From: Parasponia andersonii
Taxonomy: Eukaryota > Streptophyta > Magnoliopsida > Rosales > Cannabaceae
Reading direction: 5' to 3'
Assembly (NCBI GenBank): GCA_002914805.1
Contig: JXTB01000005.1
Span: 1,752,940 to 1,816,939 of the forward strand
DNA: 64,000 bases
Made by a program: the position numbers and the translations under genes. Positions 13,501-26,138 of the stretch are shown one piece after another; positions within the stretch are counted from its first letter, which is position 1; each line of letters opens with the position of its first letter. Below the pieces are notes generated by a model that was given only the letters and a program-made list of their open reading frames with translations, searched no databases and was not told the DNA's origin.

Positions 13501-16500
13501 TTAGACATTGTTGCTATAATTCAAATTACTAATTCATTATAGGTAGCCACAAATAGAAGGAATCCAAGTATGTATACATGAGAGACGGTACCAGGGTCAA
13601 AGTTAATTATTTGGGGACAGTCAGACTACAACTAACTATTGGACATTTTTCGGAATTGCATAAACTTTCTTACATACCTTCGATTAGGAGGAACTTGATT
13701 TCTGTATCTATTTTGGATAGATCCAGTTTTAGTTTTCTTTTTAAAAATGGAAAAGTTAATTTGTACCGTGACACTCTTTTGTTGGGAAATGGAACTTTAT
13801 GTGGTAACTTGTATAAACTTGATTTGAATGATTTTATCATTGCTTATCCTTCTCTTAATACTATTGTTGGTTCCAAACAGTTGATATCTGATGAGAAATC
13901 TTCTATGCTATGGCATAATCGATTGGGTCATATTTCTAGACATAGAATGGAAAGAGTGGTGAAGGATGGTATACTTCAAGATCTTGACTTTACTGATTTC
14001 CATACATGTTTTGATTGTGTAAAAGGAAAGTTTATTGCTAAAGTTAGAAAGAGTAAAACTGACAGGTATGTGGATGTGTTGGAAAAAATCCATATTGACA
14101 TTTGTGGGCCGTTCACACCTCTAGCTATGGGAGGTTACAGGTGCTTTATCATCTTTATTGATAATTTTTCTCGCTATAGTCATGTTGAATTAATTCATGA
14201 GAAGTCTAATTCTTTGGAAGTCTTTAAAGCTAAAGTAAAGCTTCAAAAGGAGAAGAAAATTAAAACAGTTAATCCTAATAGAGGTAGAGGTGGTGAGTAT
14301 TATGGTAGGTATGATAACACTGGTCATAATCTTGGCCCTTTTGCGGGGTACTTGCAAGAATATGGTATTAATGCTTCATACACAATACTGAGAATTCCTT
14401 AATAGAATGGGATTACTAAGAGAAGAAACTGTACACTCATTTATATAATGCGATGTATGTTGATCCATTCTTAGTTATTAGAATATTTATGGGGTGAGGT
14501 CTTAAAGACTGTAGTTTATATCTTGAATCAAGTGTTAAGCAAGTCTGTTCCAAAGACACCATATGATGTGTACTCAAATAAAAGACCAAGTTTGCGTCAT
14601 TTTCATGTTTGGGGATGTAAAGCAGAAGTGAGACCCTATAACCTGGAATATAAGAAACTTGATCCCAAGACTATTAGTGGTTTCTTCATCGGTTACTATA
14701 CAGGGTCAAAAGGTTCTAGATTTTATTGCCCATCTCACACCATTAGAGTCATTGAATTAGATAGAGTTATCTATTTTGAGAATGATATTGGTACAAGTGG
14801 AGGACCAAGAGAAATTGTATTCAGGAAAGAACTTATTCTTGTCCCTATACCTGTCACTTCCGCTCCAATCCTTGGTCCTATTATTGGTCAAGAACTAATA
14901 GACATTCATATTAAACCTAATAATTAAGTAGCTGAAGATATTTCAGATACTAGTGATAGAAATGTTTTCAGAAGATCACAGAGAGTTCATAGACCTGCAA
15001 TCCCTGATGACTACATTGTTTATTTGCAAGAACATGAATTTGATATTGGTGATACTCGAGACCTAGTAACATACCAAGAAGCTTGTTCTAGTTCTCAATC
15101 CATGTTTTGGATGGATACCATGAAAGATAAGATACACTTCATATCTCAAAATGGAGTGTGGGACTTAGTTGAATTACCAAGTGGTTGTAGACCCATTGGA
15201 TGCAAGTAGGTATTTAAAACTAAGCGAGACTCTAAAGGTTAAGTGGAAAGGTTCAAACGAGGCTAGTGGCTAAAGGTTTTAGTCAAAGAGAAGGCATTGA
15301 TTACAAAGAAACCTTCTCACTTGTTTCCACTAAAGACTCTTTTCAAATCATAATGGCTATTGTAGCTTATTTTGACCTGGAGCTTCATCAAATGGATGTG
15401 AGAACTGCCTTCTTGAATGGTGATTTAAATGAAGATGTCTATATGGCTCAACCTACAGGCTTTGAAGTGACTAGTAAAGAACACATGGTGTGTAAGCTAC
15501 AAAAATCTATTTATAGACTGAAACAAGCATCAAGACAGTGGTATCCTAAGTCTGATGAAATTGTCATTACTAATAGTTTCAAGGAGAATATGGTTGATCA
15601 GTGCATATACATGAAGGTCAGTAGAAGTAGCTATATTTTCCTTATCTTATATGTTGATGATATTCTGCTCTCTTCTAATGATACTGACTTATTATGTGAG
15701 CCGAAACAATTGTTATCCAATCATTTTGATGTGAAGGATCTTGGTGAAGCATCGTATATCTTGGGCATTCAAATTCTTGGTGATAGGAACAATTGTATTC
15801 TTCAATTGTCTCAAAGAACCTATATTGATCGAGTTTTATAAAGGTTCAATATGTAATCTTGTTCTCTTAGGAAAGCACCTATTGTGAAGGGTGACAAATT
15901 TTCAAAGGCTCAATGTCCTTAGAATGATGTTGAGAGAGGTCAAATGAAATCAGTCCCTTATACATCTATTGTTGGTAGCCTGCAGTATGCTTAAGCATGC
16001 ACACGCCCTGATATTTCTTTTATTATAAGTGCTTGGTAGGTATTTGAGTGATCCTGGACTTAGCTATTAGAGAGTGGCTAAGAAAGTTTTAATATACCTT
16101 TAAAGTACTAAGGATCATATGTTGATTTATCGGTGAACAAATACTCTTGATATAGATGGATTCTGTGATGCCAATTACGCAGACTGCGTAGATGACAAAA
16201 GATCCACTTCCAGATATATCTATATGATGGTTGGAGGAGCTGTTTCCTGAAAAAATGTTAAACAAATACTAACAGCTTCCTCAACTATGGAGGCAGAATA
16301 TGTGGTGTGTTATGAAGCGACATGTTAGGCAATATGGCTATGAAACTTCATTTCAGTTTTGGAAGTTGTTGACTCTATTTCAAGGCCATTGAAATTATAT
16401 TGTGACAATTCTACAGCTGTATTTTTTTCTAATAATATTAGGAGTACTATGCGCTCGAAACATATCGATATCAAGTTCTATTTTGTCAAAGAGAAAGTTA

Positions 16501-16625
16501 CAGAATCCCTCGTTACTGTTGAACACACGTCTACAACAAGTATATTGGCAGATCCACTAATGAAAGACTTACCTATATTTGTATTTCAAGAACATGTATC
16601 CCGCATGCGATTGTTAGGAGTCTAG
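13490..16625 (+). pseudogene. copia pol remnant: protease, integrase, RT, RNase H
   Basis: The protease site WWLDIVAIIQITNSL keeps the Asp but has lost the DSG/DTG triad. The GAG-pre-integrase zinc motif is HNRLGH...CFDC (13910-14020). The integrase core follows (HIDICGPFTPLAMGGYRCF, FIDNFSRYSHVELIHEKS, GGEYYGRYD; 13578-14402), then an interval with [14 protein letters not shown] (14523-14927). RT at 15266-15841 carries MDVRTAFLNGDLNEDVYM and catalytic LYVDDILLSSND. RNase H at 16359-16625 carries LYCDNSTAVFFSNN and RSKHIDIKFYFVKEKV. Stops at 14402, 15207 and 15841, plus frame changes, make it non-functional. Confidence 0.88.
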
Positions 16626-17002
16626 TTTTCTTTTCTTTAGCAAGAGTTCACCGTCATTTCTATGTATTATGGACATGTTGTTTTGGTATGGATTGCTTAT
16701 GTTTTTTGGACAAAATACATGGATATCATTGGATCCTTGTCACCGTTTTTTTATGTTGTGTATACACATGCTTATCCTTGAGGGTGATATTTCTTAGAAT
16801 AGAGACATCTTGTTTTAGTCTCATTATATGTTGTGGTTGTCGACATATCTTATAAATCTCTAATACCTAATTATGTGCAATGCTTATATCCTATTGATGT
16901 GGTATTGTATATAATTAGTTTTTGGGCATATGTAATCATATGAATTTCTTGTTTGAGATGTCTTATGGTCGAGTGGATATCTATGTTGTCCAAGTGAGAG
17001 AA

Positions 17003-17556
17003 TGTTGGAATTTTTATGTATAGGCTAACATAATGTATTAGCAACACATTCAACAACATGTCATGGACAACTATTTGAGTAGTATTATGCATGTCACAAT
17101 TATTCATGCCATAATGAGATAGAATATATTCATTAACATGCTTGAGACCCATGGGCTCAAACCCTTTTGTGTGGATACCTTGGCTAGCCCATTAGGCCAA
17201 GAGTGTTAACTATCTGCTTGTTGCTTTTGGTCCACTAGCCCATCTCATGTACCAAACTAGTCAATGACCAAAAGTGGGTTTCTAGAGAAATAGAGCTACG
17301 CATGAGGGAAGAAGAGCAGCAGAGTAGTGTGAATACCAAAAAGGGTTATTGAGCTCCATAATCCTCTAGCTTTTGCTTTTTATTTGTTGTAGTTGAGGCG
17401 TACTAGACTTAGACTGAAGCAATGGCTACACAAGATAACCAACCATATACTCCAGGTAACACCATTTACAGTTTTGTTTTAGTCAATGTGCTTTAAGATG
17501 CTAAATGGGATTGTTATTTGTATATTGTAATGTATTTAGCATATGTTCATTCATCA
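17003..17556 (+). repeat. 3' LTR of the copia element
   Basis: Matches the 5' LTR; a purine-rich stretch (AGTGAGAGAA, 16993-17002) directly precedes it and is the likely polypurine tract. The LTR is followed at once by the AGACA target duplication. Confidence 0.93.
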
Positions 17557-17840
17557 AGACATCCTTTTTAATGGTTTTCCAATACGATTGGAAAAAAAGA
17601 CTAGGTATTCCATCGGGCCCAGGAGCTTTGTTTAGATCCATGGAGAAAATAACTCTCTCAATCTCTTCATGCGAGGGAATGCTTAACAACATTTCCCTCT
17701 CCAAACTCTAGACTTGAGGTAGCACTAACCCATTAAGATTATCTGGGTATTCGATTAACTGAGGTAGCACTAACCCATCAAGATTATCTGGACATTCGAT
17801 TAGCTGAGGTAGCACTATCCCATTAGTTTAGTTGACTTGT
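17557..17840 (-). mobile_element. LINE, 5' portion displaced by the copia insertion
   Basis: Encodes, on the - strand, the RT block just upstream of the part at 10.85 kb: IPSHEEIERVIFSMDLNKAP then GPDGIPSLFFQSYWKTIKKD (17562-17711). The NKAPGPDG motif is diagnostic of plant LINE reverse transcriptases. Joining across the AGACA duplication restores the usual order. An in-frame 45-bp tandem duplication lies further upstream. The true 5' end was not found. Confidence 0.85.
17712..17830 (-). repeat. 45-bp in-frame tandem repeat in the LINE ORF
   Basis: About 2.5 units starting GAGGTAGCACTA on the + strand. Each 45-bp unit reads 15 codons on the - strand (LIEYPDNLNGLVLPQ and close variants), so the duplication preserves frame. 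A stop codon now separates it from the RT block. Confidence 0.8.
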
Positions 17841-18984
17841 AGCCACAAGTAACATTATCGGTATAGCACCTACTAACTAACTTATATGGATGATTTTTTG
17901 GGGACGAGAATGTCATTAGCATCAACAAAAGGTCACTCTATACCTTTTTTTTATAGTGTAAATAGTGACTTTTTCTCTCATAATGATAGCTTAACTAAAA
18001 AAACTTATATTATTACTTATTTTTAGACTATTAGTTATATGATTTCAATATATACAAATAAAAATGAATAGTGATACTTCTTATTGATACTTATAGAAAG
18101 ATTGCAACATACAACAATTAGATGCCAATAACTATAAAGGGCTTACTGTTGCTTTCAATATATAACATTTATAGATATCTCATAGCTGAGCAAATTAATT
18201 TAGCAATTGCTCTTCAGAAGTTTTTGGTTGTATTGATATAGATCTTTTTTTCTCTAGTGTTTAATTTTGTATATTCTAAATTTTTTATGCAATCTTTCTT
18301 TTGAGGAATTCTTTGTGAAATCTTAGATCTAGATTGCTTTGGCAATAATCCACCTTATGAGACAATGTTGTACTGACAAATGACCATATTCTAGATGGTC
18401 ATCGTGATTAGCTATATATATAATTTGCCGGCTGTAAAATATTGACCAAAAGAAGCATCGCGCCAGGTCTACTGACTTACCAAAAGAAATTAACAATAGT
18501 TTTAGAATGAAACAAAATACGAGTCCCTCGTATTTATTATTATTTAATCCAATATGAAAGTTAAAACTATAGTACATCATTAGCTATTAATAATAGAAAA
18601 TTTTGGAGAAATAAATTATTTGAAAATAAGTTTTGAACAAATGACTAAGTTTTAAAATTCTTTGCAAAATAGTCTTTTTATATTGTCGAGTGTGATATTG
18701 AGCATAATTAGGTACGTAATTGAATATAATTGAGCATTATCGAAAAAGACTACTTTATAAATAAATAAAAACATAAGTTTTTTTTTTTATACAAATATAT
18801 GTTTTAAAAGAGACTCTTTCGCCAATTAAAAAAATACGCTTTTTAACATTAATACTTATTAGTCTTACATCATAACTTAGTTTCATAAAATCATTTTAGA
18901 AATATATTTATCGTATACATACATCTTCGATGAGGACTTAATCTATGTATTTTTTAAGACCATCTTATTATTATTATCGTTATT

Positions 18985-19046
<62 letters not shown>

Positions 19047-19653
19047 TTGAGAGTACCTTATCTTCTTTTGCACAACTCTAAGAAAACATATTTGATCCCA
19101 ATAAACAACAAAATCTTCTAAAAGCTAATTAAGAAGGCTTGTTGACATTAACTTTGAAAAAATTATTAATCGAGTCTCTAAAAATCAAATTATAGGTTTG
19201 GACTTATGGCTCATCATTTTCAAAATGGTCAAATTCAGTAAAGAACATCCTTTCGTTATGAGATTCAAATTCTTAAAAAATGTGTGATTGTCACGACTAG
19301 AACTGCCAAGAGGACTAGATCGTTCCATTAGTACAGTGGTATGACATGACACAATACATTACGTTAAATTGTGGGTCATAAAACAACTCGACTCACAAGC
19401 ACGACATACTGGTCCAATGAATTAGACACAATGGATTAAATACAACACAATTTGACTTAGAAGCACAATTTTAAAATCTTAAAGCTTAATTAATAACCAC
19501 TACTTACTACAAATTAAAAAAAAAAAGACATATATATTGAATCTTTGACCTCCCTAACTCATATATGTTCTTCAAATTTTGTACCAACCGAAGTAACTTA
19601 GACGTTAAATATATGCTTATTATCCTTTTATTTTTCTTTGCTAATAATAATTA
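17841..19653. other. Intergenic repeat-rich DNA
   Basis: AT-rich; no coding region supportable. Contains the 60-T run. At about 19,330-19,450 is sequence with repeated TGACATGACAC / GGGTCATA-like words, resembled by part of 24,840-25,050 in the opposite orientation. Near 19,485-19,515 a fragment resembles the 3' tail of the SINE family described below. Confidence 0.4.
18986..19045. repeat. Uninterrupted run of 60 T
   Basis: Counted directly. Perfect homopolymers this long are usually young retroposon tails (a poly(A) tail on the - strand). No recognisable element body was found beside it. Confidence 0.95.
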
Positions 19654-21560
19654 TCGCTACAAAAAAAAAAAAAAGGCTTAAGAATGGCATGCATTTGTCG
19701 GCGGTTCCACTGAAATTGCTTTTATAGGTTAAAACGAGATCTTTCTCGCTGCTACCACCGAGAAAGGCTTACTATTTTAGGCGGTTCTTCGAGAACCGCT
19801 GAGAAAAGTGATTTAATTTGAGGCAACCCTAGCCCCCGTCTTCTTCCTCGCTAGGGTCATTAGCTCACACTAGAAAACCCCCTCTGTTCTTCTTCGCAAC
19901 CAACAAGAGTCTGCGCGAAATGTTGGGGATTTTGTTCAAGTTGGATCATAGCTGGCTTCGATTATTTGCCCCGAGAGAAGATAAACCCTTTTTGTGGTAG
20001 GAATTCATTTTGTCTCAAATCAGAGGTTTTGTCTCTTTTGAACTTTTGATTCAACTTGATTTGGGGCTAATTAGGGTTTTATTTTTCTTCTTAGCATTTT
20101 TGTGATTCTGGGTATTGTCGATCTATGTTTTATAAGGTGTGAAATGGTAAAATTAATTGAAAATACAAGACAATTCGGGGCTGGTTATAGAATTAAAAGT
20201 TTGGGATTGATGGTTCTCATTTGGATTCAAGTTGGAGAAAACAAGGTTATGCACGAGAGGAGGGACGATGAGGCAAGGAAGGGGAGTGGCATAGGTGAAC
20301 AGTCCCTATGCATGTACTCACAGTCGATGGTTCTTCTTCGTTGTCTTCATCTTCGGCCAATTCTTTTCGCAAGGTTTGATTTTTTTTTTTTTTTTTAAAT
20401 TTACTTTTAGATGGTTTTAGGCTTTGTTTCTGATTCCTCTTATGAGGGTGATGAGAATTTTCTGGGTTAGATGATTTACGATGTGTAGAGTTTTTGCCTC
20501 GTTTATCTTGTCTTGGTAAACATTGAAAAGAAATAAACTAGATTTTTAGAGAAATAATATTTCTTGGGTTGTTGATAAGGAAATGGAAGGAATATTTGCA
20601 ATCTGAGCGAATTCTGTGGTGATGCAAAGTTCAATTGCTATGGACATTCTCTTTTTTTTTTTTTTCTTTTTCTTTCAAATAATTTCTCTTGTTTGGGTGC
20701 CGAGTGCTGTTTTGAGATTTTCTCATAGTGATTACAAGAAACTAGGAATCAATATTAGAGTCCTTAGTTCTAAAACACACTGATCTTTTTTTGGATCTTT
20801 TTTAGGTCCAAGTACTGCTCTCCTTTACTTTGGATGCAGGAAAGAATATGAGATTCCAGTTCTAATTATCGAGATGACCTTATATTGCTTTCTCTCTTGT
20901 AAGTTTAGTGTTTTGTTTTCTACGAAAAATACACAGATATAGCCATAATTTTCATGTGATGAGGTAAGCTCTGTTTTATATCTTTTGTGTAAATCTTGAG
21001 GCTTTTCTAGATATTGACCTTACTAAAACCATAGGCTTAATAAAAGCAGGTAACTCATAATCTCTATTCTGTTATGTTTCTTGTCGTTCTTTTTTTTTTC
21101 CTTCTTTTTGCTTATCACTTGTTATATATCTTAGTTTTTCAGATACTCGCATGCACACACACACACACACATGTATGCTTTTACTATTTTAACATGTTAG
21201 TGCTTTTACTACTTTCTTATAACATTGTTCCGTTAACTCTATTTTCTTATAGCATTACTTTTATGTGATTGTTATCCAAAGTGTTTTTGTATTCTTTTTT
21301 AATGTCTTTCTAAATGTAGACTATTTGGGTGTCAAATGGTGGGTAAAATTGATGATGGTGATGGTGTTCAAGTATTTTGGGTGTGGAATAATCTTTCTTT
21401 ATCTTTTTTGTACATGTAATTTTTTTTTTAGTGGTCTTGAATGTATGTATTCTCTTATTGTTGCCATAAAACCTGTCTTATGTATTCTCTTATTGTTGCC
21501 ATACAAGCTGTCAAGGTACAATTGTTGAGGGAATGAAAATAAGAGACTAGAGTTGGCGTG
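19654..21560 (+). mobile_element. CACTA-like transposon left end and adjoining sequence
   Basis: Begins CGCTACAAAAAAA, a degenerate form of the CACTACAAGAAAA terminus. Subterminal words GGCGGTTCCACTG, CTACCACCGAGAAAGG and the palindrome GGCGGTTCTTCGAGAACCGC (19780-19800) follow, typical of EnSpm/CACTA ends in eudicots. The next part (from about 19,830, AACCCTAGCCCCCGTCTTCT) is exon-like and could be the element's 5' UTR or captured host sequence. No transposase reading frame was recognised and no right end located, so the right border is arbitrary. Confidence 0.45.
21110..21172. repeat. CA microsatellite region
   Basis: CACACACACACACACACA at about 21152-21171. Only a simple repeat; the 64-aa reading frame across it is not convincing. 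Confidence 0.7.
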
Positions 21561-22124
21561 GTGATAATCCCACAGTACATAGATGTAGTCATAGAGGTAA
21601 TTTGCTTAATGTTTCTTCACTTTTTCTTCTACTTTCTATGACATGTTTCAATTGGGATAACTTTTTTTGTTCTTTTATTTTTTTAAATAGCTTTAGATGT
21701 AGAGATCTGCAATACATTCTCAGCTAACTATAAAGGCAAATAATCTTTTTCTCTCTCTTTCTATTCATATTTATTTTGCACCTTTTTGATAATTAGAACC
21801 ATTTAGTAATCATACCGGGATCTCTTTTCATACTAGCAAACCGATAAAACAAACCCGCATTGCCCCATCGATAAGGTTTTTGTATTTTATTGTTATTTTA
21901 TTCTAAAGAAGTTGAAGGGCCTGTTCATAAATTCAAAGAAAATTGTTATGTTACTCAAATTGAGGAGCAAGAACGGAAAATAAGAGAGCAGGAACCATTA
22001 TTATGCAAACCCCAGAAAGTCAAAATCCCAACCCAATTTTTGACAAGTGTCGAAAGAAAACCCCAAACTCAGAAATCCATTTTCTTTATGAATTTTATGA
22101 ATTCTTTTCAACCTTTTTTTAGCA

Positions 22125-22985
22125 CTTTAGTTAAGGCATATACCCCAATTTGCCTCGAGGCTTACGTCTCACCAAACTAAAGCAAAACGCCTTACTTACC
22201 AAAGAAGCTTTTTAAAATATTGACTGTAAATTCCATTTTGAATCACTTCAGGTTCTACCAAAAATCAGATATCATAATAGCTGTATTTTCGAAAAACCGA
22301 AATTTAAACCTGCATTGAAATATGTACAATAATCTCAAAGCAATTCAAAATGAATCAATAGTATACAAATCTACCAAACAATCATCCAAAGCAATTTAAT
22401 TCAAAATAATGATCTACATTTTTTCCAAAATGTCACATAATGCACAAATTTAATTAAAACAAGTATAAAAACTAAATAATTAAACCCCCGCAACATTGTG
22501 GTAGCTAGGTTCGTAGTATCCCCGTTGGTTGGTCGAATACTTAGTTGATGCTTTGAGAATCTCATTCGCTCACTTTGAGAAGTCACTTTTTTACCTGAGC
22601 CTCAAATGACAAAACTCATATCACAATGCAAAAACTAGCCTTGAAATGCTTTTCAAGGCACCTTTGTGTCACGAGTCTCTTTATTCTTCCAAAGGTTTTA
22701 GTTCTAGATTTGGGCCTAATAATTAGTCCAAACTAAAATAGTTGTAAGTCCAAAAAAATATTAAAATAAAGTAGTATATCTGGTGGGTCAAAAATATCGG
22801 CCCAACTTCATTTAAAGAGCCCAAACTGGGACTGATTATATGATGCATAAGCACCATATGCCTAAGAAGCTTACGCCCCAGTAGACGAGGCCTAAGCCTC
22901 ATCGCGTCTTTGGCCTCGGAGGTTTTTTTTGAACGCCTCTTCTCGAGGCGTACCTCAAGGCTTAAGCGTCAAACGCCTTTTAAAA
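22125..22985. mobile_element. Non-autonomous transposon-like segment with GCCTCGAGGC-type ends
   Basis: The left side (22125-22195) has AAGGCATATACC, GCCTCGAGGCTTACG and AAACGCCTTA; the right side (22855-22985) has AAGCTTACGCCCC, GAGGCCTAAGCCTC, TTCTCGAGGCGTACCTCAAG and AAACGCCTTTT, in inverted orientation to the left. Self-complementary AGGC/GCCT-rich ends around AT-rich filler suggest a terminal-inverted-repeat element. Family unassigned. Confidence 0.4.
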
Positions 22986-23500
22986 CCATGTTTACTGCAT
23001 GATTTTGATTATATCATTGTTGCATGGTTAGTTTGAATACTAAACTATATTATACATATCATAGGATTGAGATGATGTTTGCATCACGGTAGTTTAGGTG
23101 AAAGATCTTAGCTGATACACCACTAGATAATATCAGGATGTTGGGTATTTTCAGTAAGTGGTATTACAGGGATGCCATAGGAGAATGAGAACTAACTTAA
23201 CTTTATTGGTTAATTAATAATATGTATAACTATGTAGTTTGATTATATTTTCACGTATGTGGATTATATAAATGATTTTTCAGCTACACATACGGGTTTT
23301 GGTTTTATAAATCATTTTGGACAAATGGTTTTATTAAATTATATTCATCCAAAACTGTAATTGAATTCTTATTGGATATTCACTTGCTCACCCTCGCATT
23401 CCCCTCTTTTATTCACACATTCTGGTATTAGTTTGACCGTAATATACATTCAGTTGATTGATACAACAGATTGAGTTGCTCTTTGCAGTCTTGACTACTC

Positions 23501-23650
23501 TTCTGAGTTCGTACCGCATTGTTGTTCACATCTTCTCACTTTTCTTTATAAGCTGTATAAGCTCCACTTTTTATCTTCTGAGTTCGTACCACATTGTTGT
23601 TCACATCTTCTCACTTTTCTTTATAAGTTGTATAAGCTCTACTTTTTAAT
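23501..23650. repeat. 75-bp tandem duplication
   Basis: Two adjacent units starting TTCTGAGTTCGTACC at 23501 and 23576, differing at only a few positions. The 63-aa frame over it repeats the same peptide twice and is not a gene. Confidence 0.9.
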
Positions 23651-25465
23651 AAATATAATTATTTCTAGAAAATAAAAATATATTGTTTAATATTTATTAG
23701 TAAGATATTTTGTTTGTAGCTTCCTTTAATATCATGTGAATAAATAAAAAATTAAGCAACATCCAAAAGTAAATTCAAAATTCTAAAACATCAAGTAAAT
23801 TTATAGAAGCAGATTAATAATAGCGTTTTGACTCATCTCATCTATATCACGTTATATTTCAAGAAGTTGGTCTTCGATAATTCCCAAACGGCAGGAAAGG
23901 AAAAATAAAATAAGAAAAAGAAGAAAATATCAAATTAAAATAGAAAAGAACAGAAAAAAAAACAACAAAAATTTAGATGGTCTAAAGCCAGACAAATCCT
24001 ACAGGTAACAAATTTCAAGTTTAATTGCTACTATTTGTTATGGATCTAGAATCAAAACATATCTGAACAATCTTCATTTTTCTTTCACCTAATTTTTCCC
24101 TTGTTTTTTCGACTTCTCTTATCCTTCGGAGAGAGAAATGTTTTCATTCGGAAAGAACCTGAAAATTATGAGCAAAAAAATTACAGCGGATGACAAGAGC
24201 TTGAATCCGCCAGACACAGCTAGAGGCAAAGTTGAGGGAAAACATAGAAAAGGGTGGTCTGAAATAGAGGGCAATTATGGCACAAAAGTGTTGGGCTTGG
24301 AATTGAATATACTTTCTACCCATTTAGTTTAATAAGTCATGGAATATCAATTCCATTGGAATAAGCTTTCTTGACTGTAAAAGACAAACCAAATAAATGA
24401 ATGGAATTCTTGTAGAAATAGTCTTTCTATTCTTATTCCGATTACCCCAAAATAATTAACGCCACCTTAAAGTGGAAGCATGAGGATGTTTTAATTTTGA
24501 TTAGTGACTTTGTACCCATAAGGACATTTAGAAACTGTAAGTGGACATGTAAACCTCCAAGTGCTTGGCTTTTTTGAAAACAAAAAAATATTTTTGCTTA
24601 ATACGTGATTTCAAGTTTGTGGAAATTAATCATTTCAAAAAAAAAGTTGGTGGAAATTAAGTTACGAATCTCTTATGGGATCTTTATAAAGATGTTATTT
24701 CTCTAAAGACACTTGTCTTTTCACTAAAAACAACTGCCATTTTCTACAAGAATTTTCAAAACGGGAATATTTCTAGTAATACTATAAAATATCTTCTAGA
24801 ATTTCTCTGTGTGAATTTTTCAATCTACCATTCTCATGGCGTGGGTCGGGACTAGAGGCCGACACTTATGTTAGGTACAAATATGCTTTCATGTCATGTT
24901 AAGCATGACTCACTTTTTAGTTCATTCTAGCCTATAACATAAAATCACTGGGTCATGTGGGTCATGCTCTAATATCTTGTAGTTTGTTGTGCTTCCATAT
25001 CGTGTCATACTAGCCCACGTACTTGAATGTGCTAGTTCTTTTGGATAAAAATTGGCCCATCTAATTAGTAAATTTTATTAGTTTTAGTGTCTCTTTTATT
25101 AAAATTATTTTTCAAATAATTTCTAATTTATATAAATAAGAAAGGTAAATTTAATGTAAAATTTCATAAACCAAAAAAAAGGGAAAAACTTTAGAATATT
25201 AGAAATAATAATTATTGTTTATAAATTAAGTATCTCCTATATGTTTGTGGATAGTAAACTTATAAACAACAATTTCAAACATAGATCAAGTGTGTCTCAA
25301 CTTTGCATTATACCTATTTAATCATAAATCCATAATTATTTAAAAATTCTTTTCTTTTCTTTTGAATGAAAGTTTGTCAAGTTGAACAATTATATCAATT
25401 AGGTTGGTACTTAACTATCTCAACAATCTCTTACTTAATAGCCCTTGAAAGATATACACCACTAC
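23651..25465. other. Intergenic repeat-rich DNA
   Basis: No supportable gene. At 24,300-24,475 the sequence CATGGAATATCAATTCCATTGG and CCAAAATAATTAACGCC resembles a small DNA transposon relic. A repeated GTCATG / TGTCGTG-rich zone lies at 24,840-25,050. Confidence 0.35.
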
Positions 25466-25700
25466 AATATACATCATTAATGGTAGTTAAAAACAACCAT
25501 TAATTATTCTTTAATGGCAGTTAAAAACTGCTATTATTGAAAGTGCAGTTAAAACATGGTACCTATAAAGGCGGTTCCAACCATCACCATTAAAGAATAC
25601 TGACTTTTAGCGATAGTTTCTGAAGAACTGCCGTTAAAAGTAGTTAAAAGAGATTTAATGGCGGTTCGTCGGGAACCGCCGTTAAAGGTGGCCAAAATGG
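25466..25700 (+). mobile_element. CACTA-like terminus with palindromic subterminal repeats
   Basis: Starts CACTACAATATACAT, close to the CACTACAAGAAA terminus, followed by many TTAATGGCAGTT / AACTGCCGTTAAA words in both orientations. The best palindrome is TTTAATGGCGGTTCG...CGAACCGCC-type at about 25,658-25,690. Such arrays are transposase binding sites in EnSpm elements (family knowledge). No matching right end or transposase was found nearby. Confidence 0.6.
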
Positions 25701-26138
25701 CCATTTCCTTAAAATAACACAAACAAACTAAGAAAAAAGAAGATTATTATCATGCAATAAGAATTCTTAGCATTCATTTGAGGCTACAATTCAACCACAA
25801 AGGTAAGATTTTAGGACTTAGGGATATAAAGGGGTAGTCTACTAATTCTACAGGAGAGTAAATTATTATTTTTCAAACTACTTTACTACAAAACTACCAC
25901 TTAGATCTCATTACACATAATTAATAACCTAAAATAACAAACAATTTGAGGCATATATTGTAGTCAAGATAGCAATGTAAAAGATGGGTTTTACTAGAAA
26001 ATTAAAATTAAAAAAAAATAAAAAGGTATAAGTTTGTTTAAGTATAACCATTTCAACCAGAATAAAAAAACCAATAACCTATGGAATGATTAATATCTTA
26101 TAGCCACTAGTCTTTTAGAAGAATACTTAAAACTTATA

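Larger units (their letters stand above)
10883..17556 (+). mobile_element. Ty1/copia retrotransposon inserted in the LINE
   Basis: Complete but decayed element of 6.67 kb with direct LTRs of 538 and 554 bp, both starting TGTTGGAATT and ending TTCATCA. It is flanked by a perfect 5-bp target duplication AGACA at 10878-10882 and 17557-17561. Domain order gag - protease - integrase - RT - RNase H is the copia order. The two LTRs differ at roughly one position in ten by eye, so the insertion is old, and it postdates the LINE it interrupts. All coding frames carry stops. Confidence 0.95.

Noticed and set aside
20102..20398. 98-aa frame near the first CACTA-like end
   Set aside because: No homology recognised and it ends in a Phe run from poly-T; may be part of captured or element sequence but not supportable as a gene.
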